Shown: positions 20,989-31,547, numbered from the stretch's first letter. The stretch: DNA of 40,000 bases from Chara braunii (GCA_003427395.1 BFEA01000170.1:490659-530658), one strand, 5' to 3'. Notes: generated from the letters alone by a model not told the origin. Translations and numbers: made by a program.

Positions 20989-21887
20989 TCTGTGACTCGA
21001 CTCCAATCTATTCTTATTATCTAACCTAAAAGGCTTTAGCCATGATGGTTTCTATTGTTTTATTAAGGTTTTCATCCAGACGTTTATTGAATGGTCATTT
21101 AACGAAAGTGTTGAGTATTTATTTTTGGAAGGTTGGGTAAATGCGGCTTGCATGGCTAAAACGAGGGGTATGAGTATAGATAATGATTGAAGTTGACCCC
21201 CTGTAGTGTGTGAATTTTTTATTGACTCTTTGATGTGATTGCAGGTAAGTTCGTAGTTCGGACTTTCTGCGATCACATACATATATATGGCTGAGAGGAG
21301 TCTCACTGTGATTGTGAGAAGTGATCGTCATATATTTATTCATTTTTATATATATGTATATACCTATATTTGAGTGTTTGCGTGACATAAAGGGCTCACT
21401 CTTAAGGGTTTAAATAGGGTTGAGATTGAAAGAGGAAAAAAAAAACCCTTCTTATATCGTTTTGCTTCTTAAAATGTTCTTAGTCAGACGTTGGTCGTAG
21501 GCTTGGATTCGAGGTCATTGTCCAGGACATCCCAGGTCCTAGACTATGCATGAAGGGGATCACCCCCCGCGAAAAACCTATTTGTCCTACCCAGGGGACA
21601 CTCGGCTTAAGGGTCGAAGGTGCCGCGAGGGTCAAACGGTTGTTCCTTCAGCCGTGCAATATCGGAAAGGGGTCGAACCTCATGATACTTCAAGATTGTC
21701 ACTTGAGTGTCATAAGCGGCACTCCGACTCTCGAGGGACCGCTTGATTATGGGCACTACATAGTACATCATCACTGCGACTGCTTGCTTATTCATGCATT
21801 GCTAGTCGATATGAGAAAGTCATGCGTCTGCACGGTTTTATATTAAGTTTGTGCGTGATGCCTATCCGACATTCCACGTCGAAGAGT

Positions 21888-22891
21888 CATTGTAACTGCA
21901 ACCTTCAGATATTGTGTTGATGCCTTTCGCATGAGCGGTCACCTATGACACTGTTAGGCTGCCTCTTACAAATGCGCACGTGTAAGAAAGAAGAAGGGAG
22001 TGAGTAGAAATACAGAGGAGAAACGAAGGGGATTCAAGAAACATAGTTAAAGGGGACTGTTGTGTTTTGAGTACAGTAATGCTGGAAGTACAGGTAGAAC
22101 CCAGCCGGGAGGCACATATAAGGAGAAACCACTGCTGTTTTCTGCATCGGAAAGCAATTGAATACACCAGCACGCGTTTGACCGCGATGATAGACTTCTG
22201 ACAAGCTGCAGTGGGTTCATAGTTGATGCAACAGGTCGAATTGGCTACAATAGCAAGATTGTGAGTTTCCGGATTTGTGCAGTTGTTTCTCGAATACAAC
22301 GACTGTTATTTTCTCTTAGAGACGTTACTGTTACGGTTGGCTCCAAGCTGCCGTTGAACACCGGGTTGTTATAGTTGGAGTCAGTGCAGTTGCTGTGCAT
22401 TTCAACATTCTTTGCTTGTGTTCCAATGCTACTGCGACATAGGGAGTTGCTCCCAGAGGGCTACTGTCGTAATTCGGTTGAGCTGCGCTTCGCCCCTGTG
22501 ATGGTGATACTGCGCAATTGAGTGTTGTTGTGACGACACATTGAAACACAGTTGTTGGTCTTCTCAATAGGCTGTTGCTGCTGGCACTGTGTTGCTGGAT
22601 AGCTGTTGCTGTTCACCTATTGGAGGCCGCTACTGCGAGCAGCTGCTATGCACGTCGCAGGTTTGACTGGGTATTGTTGAGTTATGCTCGCACTCCAAAT
22701 AGAGCACGGGTATGTGCCCTATCTGGACCCATGTCATCTAGACTGCATAGCGGCGGTTTAGCTTGTAGACACGACAGCGTGACTTCAGGGAGGGGGTGAT
22801 CAAGCTGCAGAAAGGGTCATTGTTGCGACTTGGGGGATCGTCAGGAGATAGTGGCTCTACGTTCCGGAATTGATCATCTTACCACGCGTTT
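21888..22891. other. No gene supported
   Basis: About 1 kb of unique-looking sequence between truncated copy II and the start of copy III. Short frames only. Confidence 0.35.
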
Positions 22892-23389
22892 TGGCCATCA
22901 TTGCGGGACCCTCGGACGATTGAAGATTTCAAGGCCCTCTCCTGCGAGTTGAGTCTGTCCCATTCTTGAATCTCGAGCGTCTGAAACCCCTCCTTCTGCC
23001 CTTCTTACTCTAAGTCTAGTCTAAGGTTATGAGAGAAAGGCAGCAGGCGGGATTGCAACCTGTAGGACCGCAGCAAGACCTTGTGGGAGGTCAACCCACC
23101 GATTGCGGGACATTTGCCGGAGCCCAGGCGGGGTTCTGGAGGCAAGGAACACTCAGGTATAATCTTGCTTCACTCGTGTGATCCCGTATTCTCTTAAATC
23201 TATTACCCTTTTCTGACTGAGATTATGATAAAGACTATCTATTTTTGACTTTATTTATGTTTGTATTTTATTTCCAGAACCACCGTGAACCAAAAGGAAT
23301 GAATTTGTGTGAAAGTCAGATATTTGACCTGTTTGAATTAAGAAAAGAGAAAAAAGGGGAAGGCAAGAGGAAGGCGTTTTGCATGTGTT

Positions 23390-24715
23390 TGACCGGTTCA
23401 ACCCAAGGCTGGATCCCTCTAAGTTGAGTGGGTTCAGTACTGTGTTTTATTTATGTTTGTTGGGCTGAATGTACGATCTTTTTGGACCGGGCCTATCCTA
23501 AGTTGGACGGACCAGTCACTGTTTCTTTTCTGGGGTTTCTGAACAGGAGGACGGGCACCCTAAGTTGGGAAGACTCAGAATCTTGATGTTTCTTTTTGGG
23601 TTGCTGGAAACAGAGTTTGAGATATTCTAAGTCGCATAGACCCAGTGCTGTGTGTGTTTTTTTCTGAGGGGGACAAAGGTATAAGACTAAGTGTACCCCT
23701 AAGTTGGGGCGGATTAGTCATAAGCTGTGAACTTAATGGTCAACCAAAGTATAAAATTTGATACATATATTATTATGAACTTATATTATCTAGCAAACCG
23801 GGTACCCTAAGTTGGGAAAGTCAGTCAGTAAGTCAGGTAGAACAAAATGAGAAGAGAGACAACTGAAAAAATCTGAAGTGAAGGTAATCCGGACAGACTG
23901 AGCGTACCCTTAAGTTAGGGCGGTTCAGTCTTAGGCTCGTGATAATATAAAGGAGTAAAGGGTTAGTATTTTTTATTTTTTTTTTCCCTTTTAAGCACGG
24001 CAGGGTTGGATGTCACCCTAAGTTGGGTAGGTCTGACCATCTGCCTAAAGAAGAAAGCAAATTATACAGTTTGTACCAAAGTATTTATGTTTGTTTCAAA
24101 CTATCGTTGAAAGGTTAATCGTACCCTTAAGTTAGGGCGACTTAGTCATACGTCGTTTGTGCTTGTTCAGGCAGATCACGCGTACCCTTAAGTTAGGGCG
24201 GTCTGGTCGCATTGCCTTATGTAACTTAAATTGTTTAGACTAACTAGGCGTACCCCTAAGTTGGGGCGACCTAGCGATATGCTCTTGTCGTTGATGTTAT
24301 GTAGGTTGGAAGTACCCTTAAGTTAGGGCGGTTTGACCATTCGTCGTTCGTACTTGTTTAGGCAGATTAGGCATACCCCTAAGTTGGGGTAGTCTAATCC
24401 TATGCCATATGTAAACTTCGTTTAAGGCTGATTAGGCATACCCTTAGGTTAGGGCAATTTAGTCTTGTGCCTCATGTCGTCAGTTAAGCAGAAGCCAGGC
24501 GTACCCTTAAGTTAGGGCGGTCTGGTCATATGCTTTATGTACACAGTTTATGTTGGGTCGGCCATGCCCCTAAGTTGGGGCAGTCTGGACATACGTTTTA
24601 GTCATGTAAGCTAGGCATACCCTTAAGTTGTGGCAGTCTAGTTGTACGTACCCTAGTCACTTGCTTAGGCATGTCAGGCGTACCCCTAAGTTGGGGCGGT
24701 CTGATCCTATGCCAT
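23390..24715 (+). repeat. Array of 18 two-stem hairpins, loop TAAGTT type (copy III)
   Basis: Loops start at 23420, 23499, 23561, 23628 (degenerate), 23700, 23809, 23911, 24019, 24128, 24189, 24257, 24319, 24380, 24445, 24508, 24571, 24624 and 24687. Spacing is mostly 61-68 bp from 24128 on. The core is CCC-N-TAAGTT-N'-GGG, where N-N' is C-G (23700, 24257, 24380, 24571, 24687) or T-A (23911, 24128, 24189, 24319, 24445, 24508). A GCGTA / CGGT internal loop separates it from an outer stem whose sequence differs per unit but pairs. Outer stems include TTCTGA/TCAGAA, GACTAA/TTAGTC, GACTGA/TCAGTC, CTAGG/CCTAG, GATTAG/CTAATC, TCAG/CTGA and CAGA/TCTG. Confidence 0.92.
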
Positions 24716-25099
24716 AACAAAAGGGGGATTACTAAGGGTCAAAAAAATTGAGAGATTAACGAACTATTTGGATTAAATTGATGTGGAATTGAGAGAGATG
24801 TTTGTTTATGCATGTTTGCGGACACTCGTTTGGAACATCTTTCTGATAGCCTAGTTGTTTTAGGTGCTCGCCGGGTGTTGGAGCGATAGATAGACTAAAA
24901 TGGATGATGGGAGGGAAGTTTGGGATGTGATAGAACTCACCCTACTAGAAGTTAGGACTAGTGATAGCTCATAACTCACTCTTCAAAAGAGGATCATGTA
25001 AACTATCTCCGGTCCCAACTATCAAGTAAGCGTCGGAAGTTAATCCCAAGTATGGTCGTACTTTGTCTTTTGCGTTTTCAGCTTTGTATTAATTTTGGT

Positions 25100-25322
25100 A
25101 GCCTCCTGTTCCTATTGGAAGCGCTGCCGAGATTTTCACAAATTTGAAAAGAGATAGTCATTTTTTGTCTCTTAAAAAATTCTGAAAAGGCACTTTTGCT
25201 ACGAGAAGCGATGCCGAAATTTTGCAAGATTTGGAGAGTTAGATTATTTCTCTACTAGAAGAAGAAGAAACTTGGCAAGTCTCCCCGTCTAGGGGAAGTG
25301 CTGCCAAAATTTCCAATAATTT
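25100..25322 (+). repeat. GCTGCC-type module, three units (copy III)
   Basis: Three units 87-90 bp apart, each a small hairpin followed by AGYGMTGCCRARATTT: TTCCTATTGGAA (25109-25120), TTGCTACGAGAA (25196-25207) and TCCCCGTCTAGGGGA (about 25282-25296). An AATTTG stretch follows each. The stem sequences differ but most positions still pair. Confidence 0.7.
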
Positions 25323-25501
25323 GATACCAGTCAGAGGAAGGTAGAAGGAAACTCAGTAAAGGAGCTAGGCTATGAGATGGAGCACGTTCTCCATTTGACT
25401 CAAACGTAGTAGTGGTTCTCTTTGGCCTGTACTGTGATGCAGGGCTGGAAATTCGATTGAAGGCTTAACTTGTTCAACCTGATCCTACATAGTACTATCT
25501 T

Positions 25502-25540
25502 CTGTTATCACTGATAACAGGCTGGTTGCCGATTCGTCGG
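25502..25540 (+). repeat. Conserved double stem-loop with TTCG loop (copy III)
   Basis: CTGTTATC-ACT-GATAACAG is perfect at 25502-25520. CCGA-TTCG-TCGG follows at 25529-25540. The TTCG stem is identical in copies I, II and III although the surroundings have diverged. Confidence 0.75.
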
Positions 25541-27058
25541 TTTACGACACAACTTACCTGCTCCTGCATCTCAACCTAAGGCCTCGACCCTTGTGAGCTT
25601 ATATGTTTTCTTGGGATTTTCACCTAGACTTCTTTTTAAGTGGCCATTTCTAAAGACTGAATACCGTTATTTGAGGGATGATGGAAATTGGTTGGGGCTT
25701 GTGTGCATGAGGCAGGATATGAGTCGCAGAAAGCAGTAAAGTTGACTCTCGTAGGGTGTGTGATGTTGTTATTCGAATTTTGTGTGATTGCAGTTATGCT
25801 TGTTAAATCCCTGAAATTGAGCTTGGTGATAGTCTGAGTATTGTATGAATGTGGATGGACAAGCCACACAACTGATGTGAGAGTGATCGTTTAAATGTCA
25901 CACAAACTTCTTCTTAACTACCTGAACTGCCTTTCTTTAGTATAACTATAATAATTGAAGGGAACTATACAGTGATCGCGAGAAGTGATCGTCACGCACT
26001 TATTTCCCACTATATATATGTGTACATACCTATGTTGGGTATACGCGTGATCTGGGGAATCCACACTTAAAGGTATGAATGAAGTCGAGATTGAGAAAGA
26101 GAGGAAAATCCCCCCTTCTTGGTATATACTTCGTAAAGATTTCTTAGTCGGACGTTTGTCCTGGACCTGGATTCGAGGTCCTTGTCCAGGATATCCCAGG
26201 TCCTAGGCTCTACGCGGAAGGGATCACCCCTTGCGCAAAGCCTAATTTGTCCTGCCCACAGGATACTCAGCCTAAAGGCCGGAGGCGTCGCAGGGGTCAC
26301 GCGGGTGTTCCTTCTGCCGTGCAATATCGTGAAGGGGATGACCCTCACGATACCTTGAGCTTGACACTTGAGCGTCATGAGCGGTACTCGGACCCATGAG
26401 GGGCCGCTCGATTATGGGCACTACATAGTGCGTCATCATCACGACTGCTTCGTATGATTGCATTGTTAGCCGATATGTGTAGGCCCTGCGTCCGCGAGGT
26501 TTTATACTAAGTCTCGCGCGTGGCGCTTACCCGATTTCCGCATTGGAAAGTTATGGGTTGGGTACTGAAGGGACTTGGAGTGTTGTTGTGTTGTTTATTT
26601 TGTGTCCTTTCGTGTGTGCGAGTGTTGTGGTGTAACGCGTGGTATGTAGGATGCGTCCTAGTCGACCGACGACGAGTCGTGCTTGGGACCTCAGCCCCCC
26701 AAATGCGTCGATTCGCGTGCGGGTCCGATTGAGGGGCGTTTGACCGCGCGTACCCCCTATGCTACATCGAACGAGAAACGCCCTCGGTCGGGCCACCTCT
26801 GCGATTGCATACGAGAAGCCTTCGCACGTGGTTCGATAGCTCGGCGGGGATACACCCACCCAAGGGATAGTGACAGCTCCCGCAGGTGGAGGTAAGACGT
26901 GCCTCGCGTGACCCTGTCCTGTTGTAGGGGCTCGTGAGAGGTATGGCTGGCACACTCGGCCGGAGCGGCGAAACGCTCTACGCGACAAGTCTTGCAAAAT
27001 CCTGCGTGACGTGGCCAGGAGGGTCCCCGTGGGGGACCGATGCACACGACACTGGGGC

Positions 27059-27165
27059 GCGTGGGTGAGCGAAAGTTAATGCCTTCCGTGAACTTAAGAG
27101 TTAACGTCGACAGCGTGAGCGGGAGTTGGCACCTTCCGCGAGCACGAGTGTTGACGTCAACAACA
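27059..27165. repeat. Degenerate ~50-bp tandem pair
   Basis: Two units of the form GCGTGAGCGRRAGTTGGCACC ... CTTCCGYGAGCACGAGTGTTGACGTCAACA (27059-27113 and 27114-27165), directly after LTR-like copy III. Confidence 0.6.
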
Positions 27166-27652
27166 ACCCCGTCTGTGTGAGTTGCCTAGTTCCCTCTTGC
27201 TAGGACTCTCTTCCTTCTTCTTGTTCCGTAATCACGAGTGCCCTTCGTTGCGGGTTGCTCACTTCTTTTTAGCTCCTCCCCCTCTCTAGCAACCACGCCC
27301 CCCCCGTTCTCTGCCTTCGTGAGTTATCCTCTGCCTTTCTGCCTCTCTATGTTTGTCCCTCAATCTCTCTCATCTTCGGGCGGGACTGTTGTGCGTGTCC
27401 TCTCTCGCCCTCTCGTACTCAGCCGTGACCGATCACGCCTCTCCATTGAGTTGGCCACACGTTACATGCCCACGTAGCCCCCTCTTTCTCCTCGTAACTT
27501 CTCAGCAGACACCGTCTGAGCTAAGGAGAGTTGGCATTGCCCGCATGCCAAAAAAACTGGTTGACGTTAGCACCCCCGAGCGTTCTGGTTGCACTTGCAT
27601 ATATTGCCTGATCCCTCTCTCACGTGAACTGTGTGTGTCTCTCTTCTTGGTC
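27166..27652. other. No gene supported
   Basis: Pyrimidine-rich plus strand (TCTCTC and CTCCC stretches). Long Ser/Leu/Pro frames here are compositional. Confidence 0.35.
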
Positions 27653-28177
27653 TCACCCTTGTCGTCCTTGCGAGTTGGCTTCAGCGCCCTTTTCCACAGG
27701 CTCAACGGGCGGGTGGTCCCTTCGCCGCTGGTCCCACCCGTACCAGGACTGAGTTGCCTCAGCGTCGCTCATCTCAGACTCCCTTTCGGAGTCCCGATCA
27801 GCGCGCTGCACTTCTCTGGTAGTAGTCCCGGTAGACGAGTCATCCTCGTGGTAAGTGACTGTCACTCGCATTTCCGCAGTTGCCCCGTATCGCCTGCACC
27901 TCCACTCTACGTTGTTACGCGCCTCGGTAATGGCAGCTTGTAACCTCTTATCTCTTCTCATTTTCTGTTCCCTATGACCACACACGTTAAGTTTTACCCT
28001 CACTTCCCCTTCTGGCTTCCCATAGGACAGTACAACCTTCACCAATGTGTCATTTTCATCCTCTCGTTCCCACATCCAAGAGTACTTCATGTGCCTCGGC
28101 CTGTAACCACGCAGGTCATCCCGGTCTGCCATAGTCGCGCTCAGAATAGCCAGGGTCCCGACTCCAGGTGCACGCAC
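27653..28177 (-). CDS. Hypothetical protein (weak), minus strand
   Basis: A 174-codon open frame whose composition is more protein-like than its neighbours. From an internal Met at about 28132 it reads MADRDDLRGYRPRHMKYSW, then a Lys/Arg-rich middle (HREQKMRRDKRLQAAI) and an acidic tail (DSERESEMSDAEATQSWYGW). It has no signal peptide, membrane span or known motif. I do not recognise it. It lies between an LTR-like copy and a foldback cluster, so a transposon origin is plausible. A chance frame in GC-rich DNA is also possible. Confidence 0.3.
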   Translation of the reverse strand: MRAPGVGTLAILSATMADRDDLRGYRPRHMKYSWMWEREDENDTLVKVVLSYGKPEGEVRVKLNVCGHREQKMRRDKRLQAAITEARNNVEWRCRRYGATAEMRVTVTYHEDDSSTGTTTREVQRADRDSERESEMSDAEATQSWYGWDQRRRDHPPVEPVEKGAEANSQGRQG

Positions 28178-28656
28178 TTAGCCAACTCACGCTAGCCTTC
28201 ACTACCCCGTCTTCCGGACTCAGACTAGCGGCGTTAACGCGACGAGATAGCTTGCGAGCACCCACAAACTTAGTTGTCAAACGACCAACCTTTCCCCCTT
28301 TTTTTTAGGTTTTCCTCGTACCGCGACTCCCGTGCTCTGAACGAGGTGCCCAGGTTGCCTTCCAAATTCCACTCGTTAATAATAAGGCTTTAAGAAATGA
28401 CAGAAATAAATAATTTAAAGAAAAACAAGAGGATCCCCAGGGCCATGGTGTAGGCAGAACCCTCTGCTATCGATCCCTAGTCCCCTCGTCCAGTTATGAC
28501 GTGATTGCAGGCCCGGCGCGGCGGTCCCATAACAGAATACCGACGGCCAACCTCCTCTCTTCAAAACACGTCGTCGGACTACCTCTGATGGGTACCCGTG
28601 TCCGATGGTAAGAGAGAAGGTTAACAACAGTCGTATTTTTCATCACCACTTCAGGA
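28178..28656. other. No gene supported
   Basis: Mixed sequence; nothing recognisable on either strand. Confidence 0.35.
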
Positions 28657-29040
28657 CACCTTTCACCACTTCAGGATGCAGCCTACCTAAATAGGTGGTT
28701 TTAAGGGTCTTCGGACCTTTCACCACTCCAGGACCATTCAGGTCTAAAAATCATGAATGGTCCTGAAGTGGTGAAAGCTCCGAAGACCTTGAAAACCACC
28801 TGTTTAGGTATGTTGCATCCTCAAGTGGTGAAGGGTGGTTTTCATGGTCTTCGGACCTTTCACCACTTCAGGATCATTCGGGATTTTCAAACTGCCAAAA
28901 ACTCTCACTTGACCACTTCAGGACACCCTTCACCACTTCAGGATGCAGCCTGCCTAAACAGGTGGTTTTCAGGGTCTTCGGACCTTTTCACCACTTCATG
29001 ACCATTCAGGATTTTCAGACTGCCCAAAACTCTCACTTCA
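28657..29040. repeat. Foldback repeat cluster (ACCACTTCAGGA family)
   Basis: 28657-28740 and 28754-28835 are imperfect inverted arms of ~83 bp around a 13-bp centre. A partial direct copy (28833-28910) and a further direct copy (28914-29037) follow. The short motif CACCACTTCAGGA recurs at least six times on one strand or the other, and CCTAAACAGG-type palindromes sit mid-arm. It resembles a foldback/MITE-like element that was duplicated in place. I cannot see coding sequence or a clear target duplication. Confidence 0.8.
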
Positions 29041-30394
29041 GAATTTTCATTCCTGAATTTTCAGCTACCCGATAACCGCTTGTGGATGGTAAGGAGGGGG
29101 CCTATGATCTCCTTCCTACCAGGGGTGATAGGCTTCCTACCAAAGCGGTCGAGGGTCGCCCCTCTTTTGGGGTCCCACTGCGCGGCACTTGGCTGGACAA
29201 ATCAGCTGCAGGCGATATGGGAAGGGGCGAGCCGGCCTAGGCCACAAACCACAGCTGAGCTTGAAATTCGAACCGTTGGCCTTCACACGAAATAACAGGC
29301 CAGAAAGACCTTAGAAAAAAACAATAATAATAATATTGATAATAATAATAATAATAATAATCATAATAATAATAATGTTAATAGTAGCAAAAACGAAAAA
29401 GGAGGAAAAGGGGAAAGTACAGCGTCAGTATCGCCCGTACAACAAAACCGCCCTTGAAGAAAATGATGATCCAGATCAGGGTGCGGGTCTGCCACGCGGC
29501 CTCTCTCATTTTCTTCATTTCCCTTTTCTTTTTCTTTCTTTATTTCTTCTTTATTTCGACTGTGACAGGCACCCCATGCATCTAACCCACAACCTAGCCA
29601 AAAGGCACCCGACGCGCGATAGAAAGGACCACGTCGGCCCCTCTACCCTCGCGTCCCTGAATGAACTGGACGGCTACCGCGACCATATGCCGATAGTGCT
29701 CTGTTGTACAGCAGAGCGTCGAGCCTGCGTGGACCGATGGAAAGTGTAGTGGCGCACTCCCACCCTTTTTGTTGGGGTAAGCGCCAACCGGACCTATCCA
29801 CAGCAGAGCATCGCTCATATATGCCCGGCGCAGGAACGGAATACCTTGCGAAGAACTATGTAGTACATAGTAGGTTACTGAGCAAGCCCTTCGCACGCAA
29901 AGAAGGGTCGGGACACCGCACCCTTCGACACCGCGCGGACCTCAACGAGAGGGGAAATTTCAGACGAGATACGGACGGGGTGATTTAGTTGGCTGGGAGT
30001 GGGAAAGGATCGTTGGGTTTCTGTGGGATAGGCGGCAAGGTCGACCCATGGTGAAACTAGGCCGAGAACAGTGGCCGCAATGGCCCCTCGATTCTACCTC
30101 AGCCACTGAGAGTTCGAGCACTGTTCCATGGGACCAGCGGGCTCGTTACCTGCGGCATTCAATAGGGCGAAGGATTCGACCTGGACTGTTAGTAAGGTCA
30201 ATCGGGACTCAAACAGATTTTCCCGACTTGGACTCGGAACGTACTTCTGGGATTGGGAGTAGCGCAGAGAACCTTATTATTTTTGACTGAATGGAACCAT
30301 ACTTTTTGTTTCTTCCACACGACAGACTATGAGAGGCTCGTGGATGTGTCTGTGGTCAGTTCCAGTCTTCTTTATGTGGACGTGGACTAACAGT
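29041..30394. other. No gene supported; (ATA)n tract at 29322-29378
   Basis: Contains a strong ATA/ATAAT microsatellite (29322-29378) and pyrimidine-rich sequence near 29500-29560. GGTTCGAATTTC on the minus strand near 29265 resembles a Pol III B box, but I found no convincing A box. Confidence 0.4.
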
Positions 30395-30690
30395 TTTCTT
30401 GCATGGTTATAGGAGTCACGACCGACCCTCTCGTGGGTGACAGACACGGCGTGAGGAACAGGGTTCGATCTCTGTGCCGGCAGGTTTCTTCTCACCGATT
30501 GACACCATCTCCATACGGACACCGGACGCTGGACCACGGACACCCCCACCCGCGACCGCATATCTTCATATGAAAATGGTCGCGGGTAGGCCACAAGGAA
30601 ACGTCCTCGGGAAACGTCCCCAAGGATGTGTGGAACGACGCCGCCAAATTCCCTTATGAGCCACAAGGAAAATACCTTGTGGCTCAAGGA
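30395..30690 (+). mobile_element. Possible tRNA-derived SINE with hairpin body
   Basis: An A-box-like TGGTTATAGGAG near 30403 and a B box GGTTCGATCTC near 30461 are spaced about 55 bp apart, as in tRNA-derived Pol III promoters of plant SINEs. Two strong hairpins follow: ACCCGCGACC (30548-30557) with GGTCGCGGGT (30578-30587), and GAGCCACAAGG (30658-30668) with CCTTGTGGCTC (30675-30685). I see no poly(A)/T tail or target duplication, so this is tentative. Confidence 0.45.
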
Positions 30691-30787
30691 ACTCGTAAGG
30701 AGTGTCTAACGACGCCCTAAGAGAGTAGTTCTTTTGAGTAGTTGGTTCTAGTGCTCTTCCTCCTTGGTTTGCATGATTACTGTCCAA

Positions 30788-30799
30788 TTTTTTTTTTTT
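30788..30799 (-). other. LINE poly(A) tail
   Basis: T12 on the plus strand, which is A12 at the 3' end of the minus-strand LINE and marks the retrotransposition end point. Confidence 0.85.
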
Positions 30800-31547
30800 G
30801 AAGAACTCAAAATACATTATAAAAGCCAAGGATGAGGCCGGGAAACCCTCAACAAACAACCTGGAGAGGGAGCTGGGGCTATTACCCAACATAGGCTCAA
30901 GCTGAAAACTGGGTCCAGCATCCCATCCATTCCCTTTCCTAAGAGATCTTCCAAAAGATCAACCTTGAAGCTCAACAAAAAAAAGGGAGACCTCTCTATC
31001 CTACAGATACAATGTTAAACTCTTGAAAGGACTCCTTTGTTTCCACTGTAGTGGATACGCAGGCATCCCAGGCTTAACTGAGTAGAAAAAAACATCTTTC
31101 AACCAACCCACCCAGGAATACCAGCTCTTGTCAATCCAATACGACCTAGACACGGCCACTGGTCTAAATGTTGGCCAGGATTCAGGGATTCTAATCGTGA
31201 GTATCAAACAACCAAGCACACAAGGACATTCTTCCTTCTACGGTGACAGAAGCCACACGTTTATCCTTAGCCCATGTTTTCTGAAACCAAACAAAATTGT
31301 TCTTCTGCAAGTCAACTTTTATAATTCTTCGCAACTGTTGTTTGATTTGTTGCTGTTGCTGTCACCGGGGGGTATCTTCTCCTCAGAATACCCGCGCATT
31401 CCTCGCGGCCCAAATGACCTCCATCAGTATCCCTCTGCAGCACAAGGCTATGTAGTCCCAATCACTTATGTAGTGCAGTCCTACTGGCAAAATGCCTATT
31501 AACATCCAAGCATCGGACCAATCAAAAGACCCCCCAACTATCTTGTG

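Larger units (their letters stand above)
19234..21244 (+). other. Intron-like insert in copy II (GT..AG, 2.0 kb)
   Basis: Left edge GAGAG|GTAATC, right edge TGATTGCAG|GTAAGTTCG. Copy 0 has no sequence here: its flanks meet directly at CTCAGAG|GTATG. The ends obey GT-AG, and a TTGAC/TTGAT branch-like motif lies 15-30 bases before the acceptor. Both edges also share AGGTAA, so a 6-bp target duplication of an introner-type insertion is the alternative reading. Confidence 0.65.
18970..21887 (+). mobile_element. LTR-like repeat copy II (carries insert with hairpin array; 3' truncated)
   Basis: It starts at TGGCCAACATTGCGGGACCC, the same point where copy III begins (22892), while the sequences further upstream are unrelated. 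That supports a true element edge. Order: 5' block (18970-19233), insert (19234-21244), pre-LTR block, terminal part from about 21307. Similarity to copy I stops after GTCGAAGAGT at about 21887, so the last ~0.5 kb is missing. Same orientation as copy I and gag, so it could be the 3' LTR of that element (about 14.5 kb overall). Confidence 0.75.
23157..25793 (+). other. Intron-like insert in copy III (GT..AG, 2.6 kb)
   Basis: Left edge ACTCAG|GTATAATC, right edge TGTGATTGCAG|TTATG. It is at the same position as the copy II insert and is absent from copy 0. It contains the large hairpin array, the GCTGCC modules and the double stem-loop. The 3' acceptor block is conserved with copies I and II, but the GTAAGT that follows it in those copies has changed here. 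Confidence 0.65.
22892..27051 (+). mobile_element. LTR-like repeat copy III (most complete, 4.16 kb)
   Basis: Begins TGGCCATCATTGCGGGACCC and ends GCACACGACA, with TG...CA ends. Order: 5' block (22892-23156), insert with 18-hairpin array (23157-25793), pre-LTR block, then about 1.08 kb of terminal sequence matching copies 0 and I. Copies II and III share the left edge with unrelated flanks, and copies 0, I and III share the right edge. So the whole unit behaves as one LTR that contains an intron-like insert. A shorter LTR (from about 25973) plus a conserved 3' internal region is the alternative. No clear PBS follows 27051. Confidence 0.7.

Noticed and set aside
23390-24715. CRISPR-like array (regular ~62-bp period)
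   Set aside because: The context is eukaryotic. The repeats are not identical, and the sequence between cores is part of variable paired stems, not unique spacers. No cas-like genes are present.
26551-27045. 164-codon minus-strand ORF
   Set aside because: Antisense to the LTR-like terminal part; similar shadow ORFs occur at the same place in copies 0 and I, so it reflects repeat sequence.
29253-29275. Pol III B box GGTTCGAATTTC on the minus strand
   Set aside because: No convincing A box at the right distance, and no tRNA cloverleaf could be drawn.
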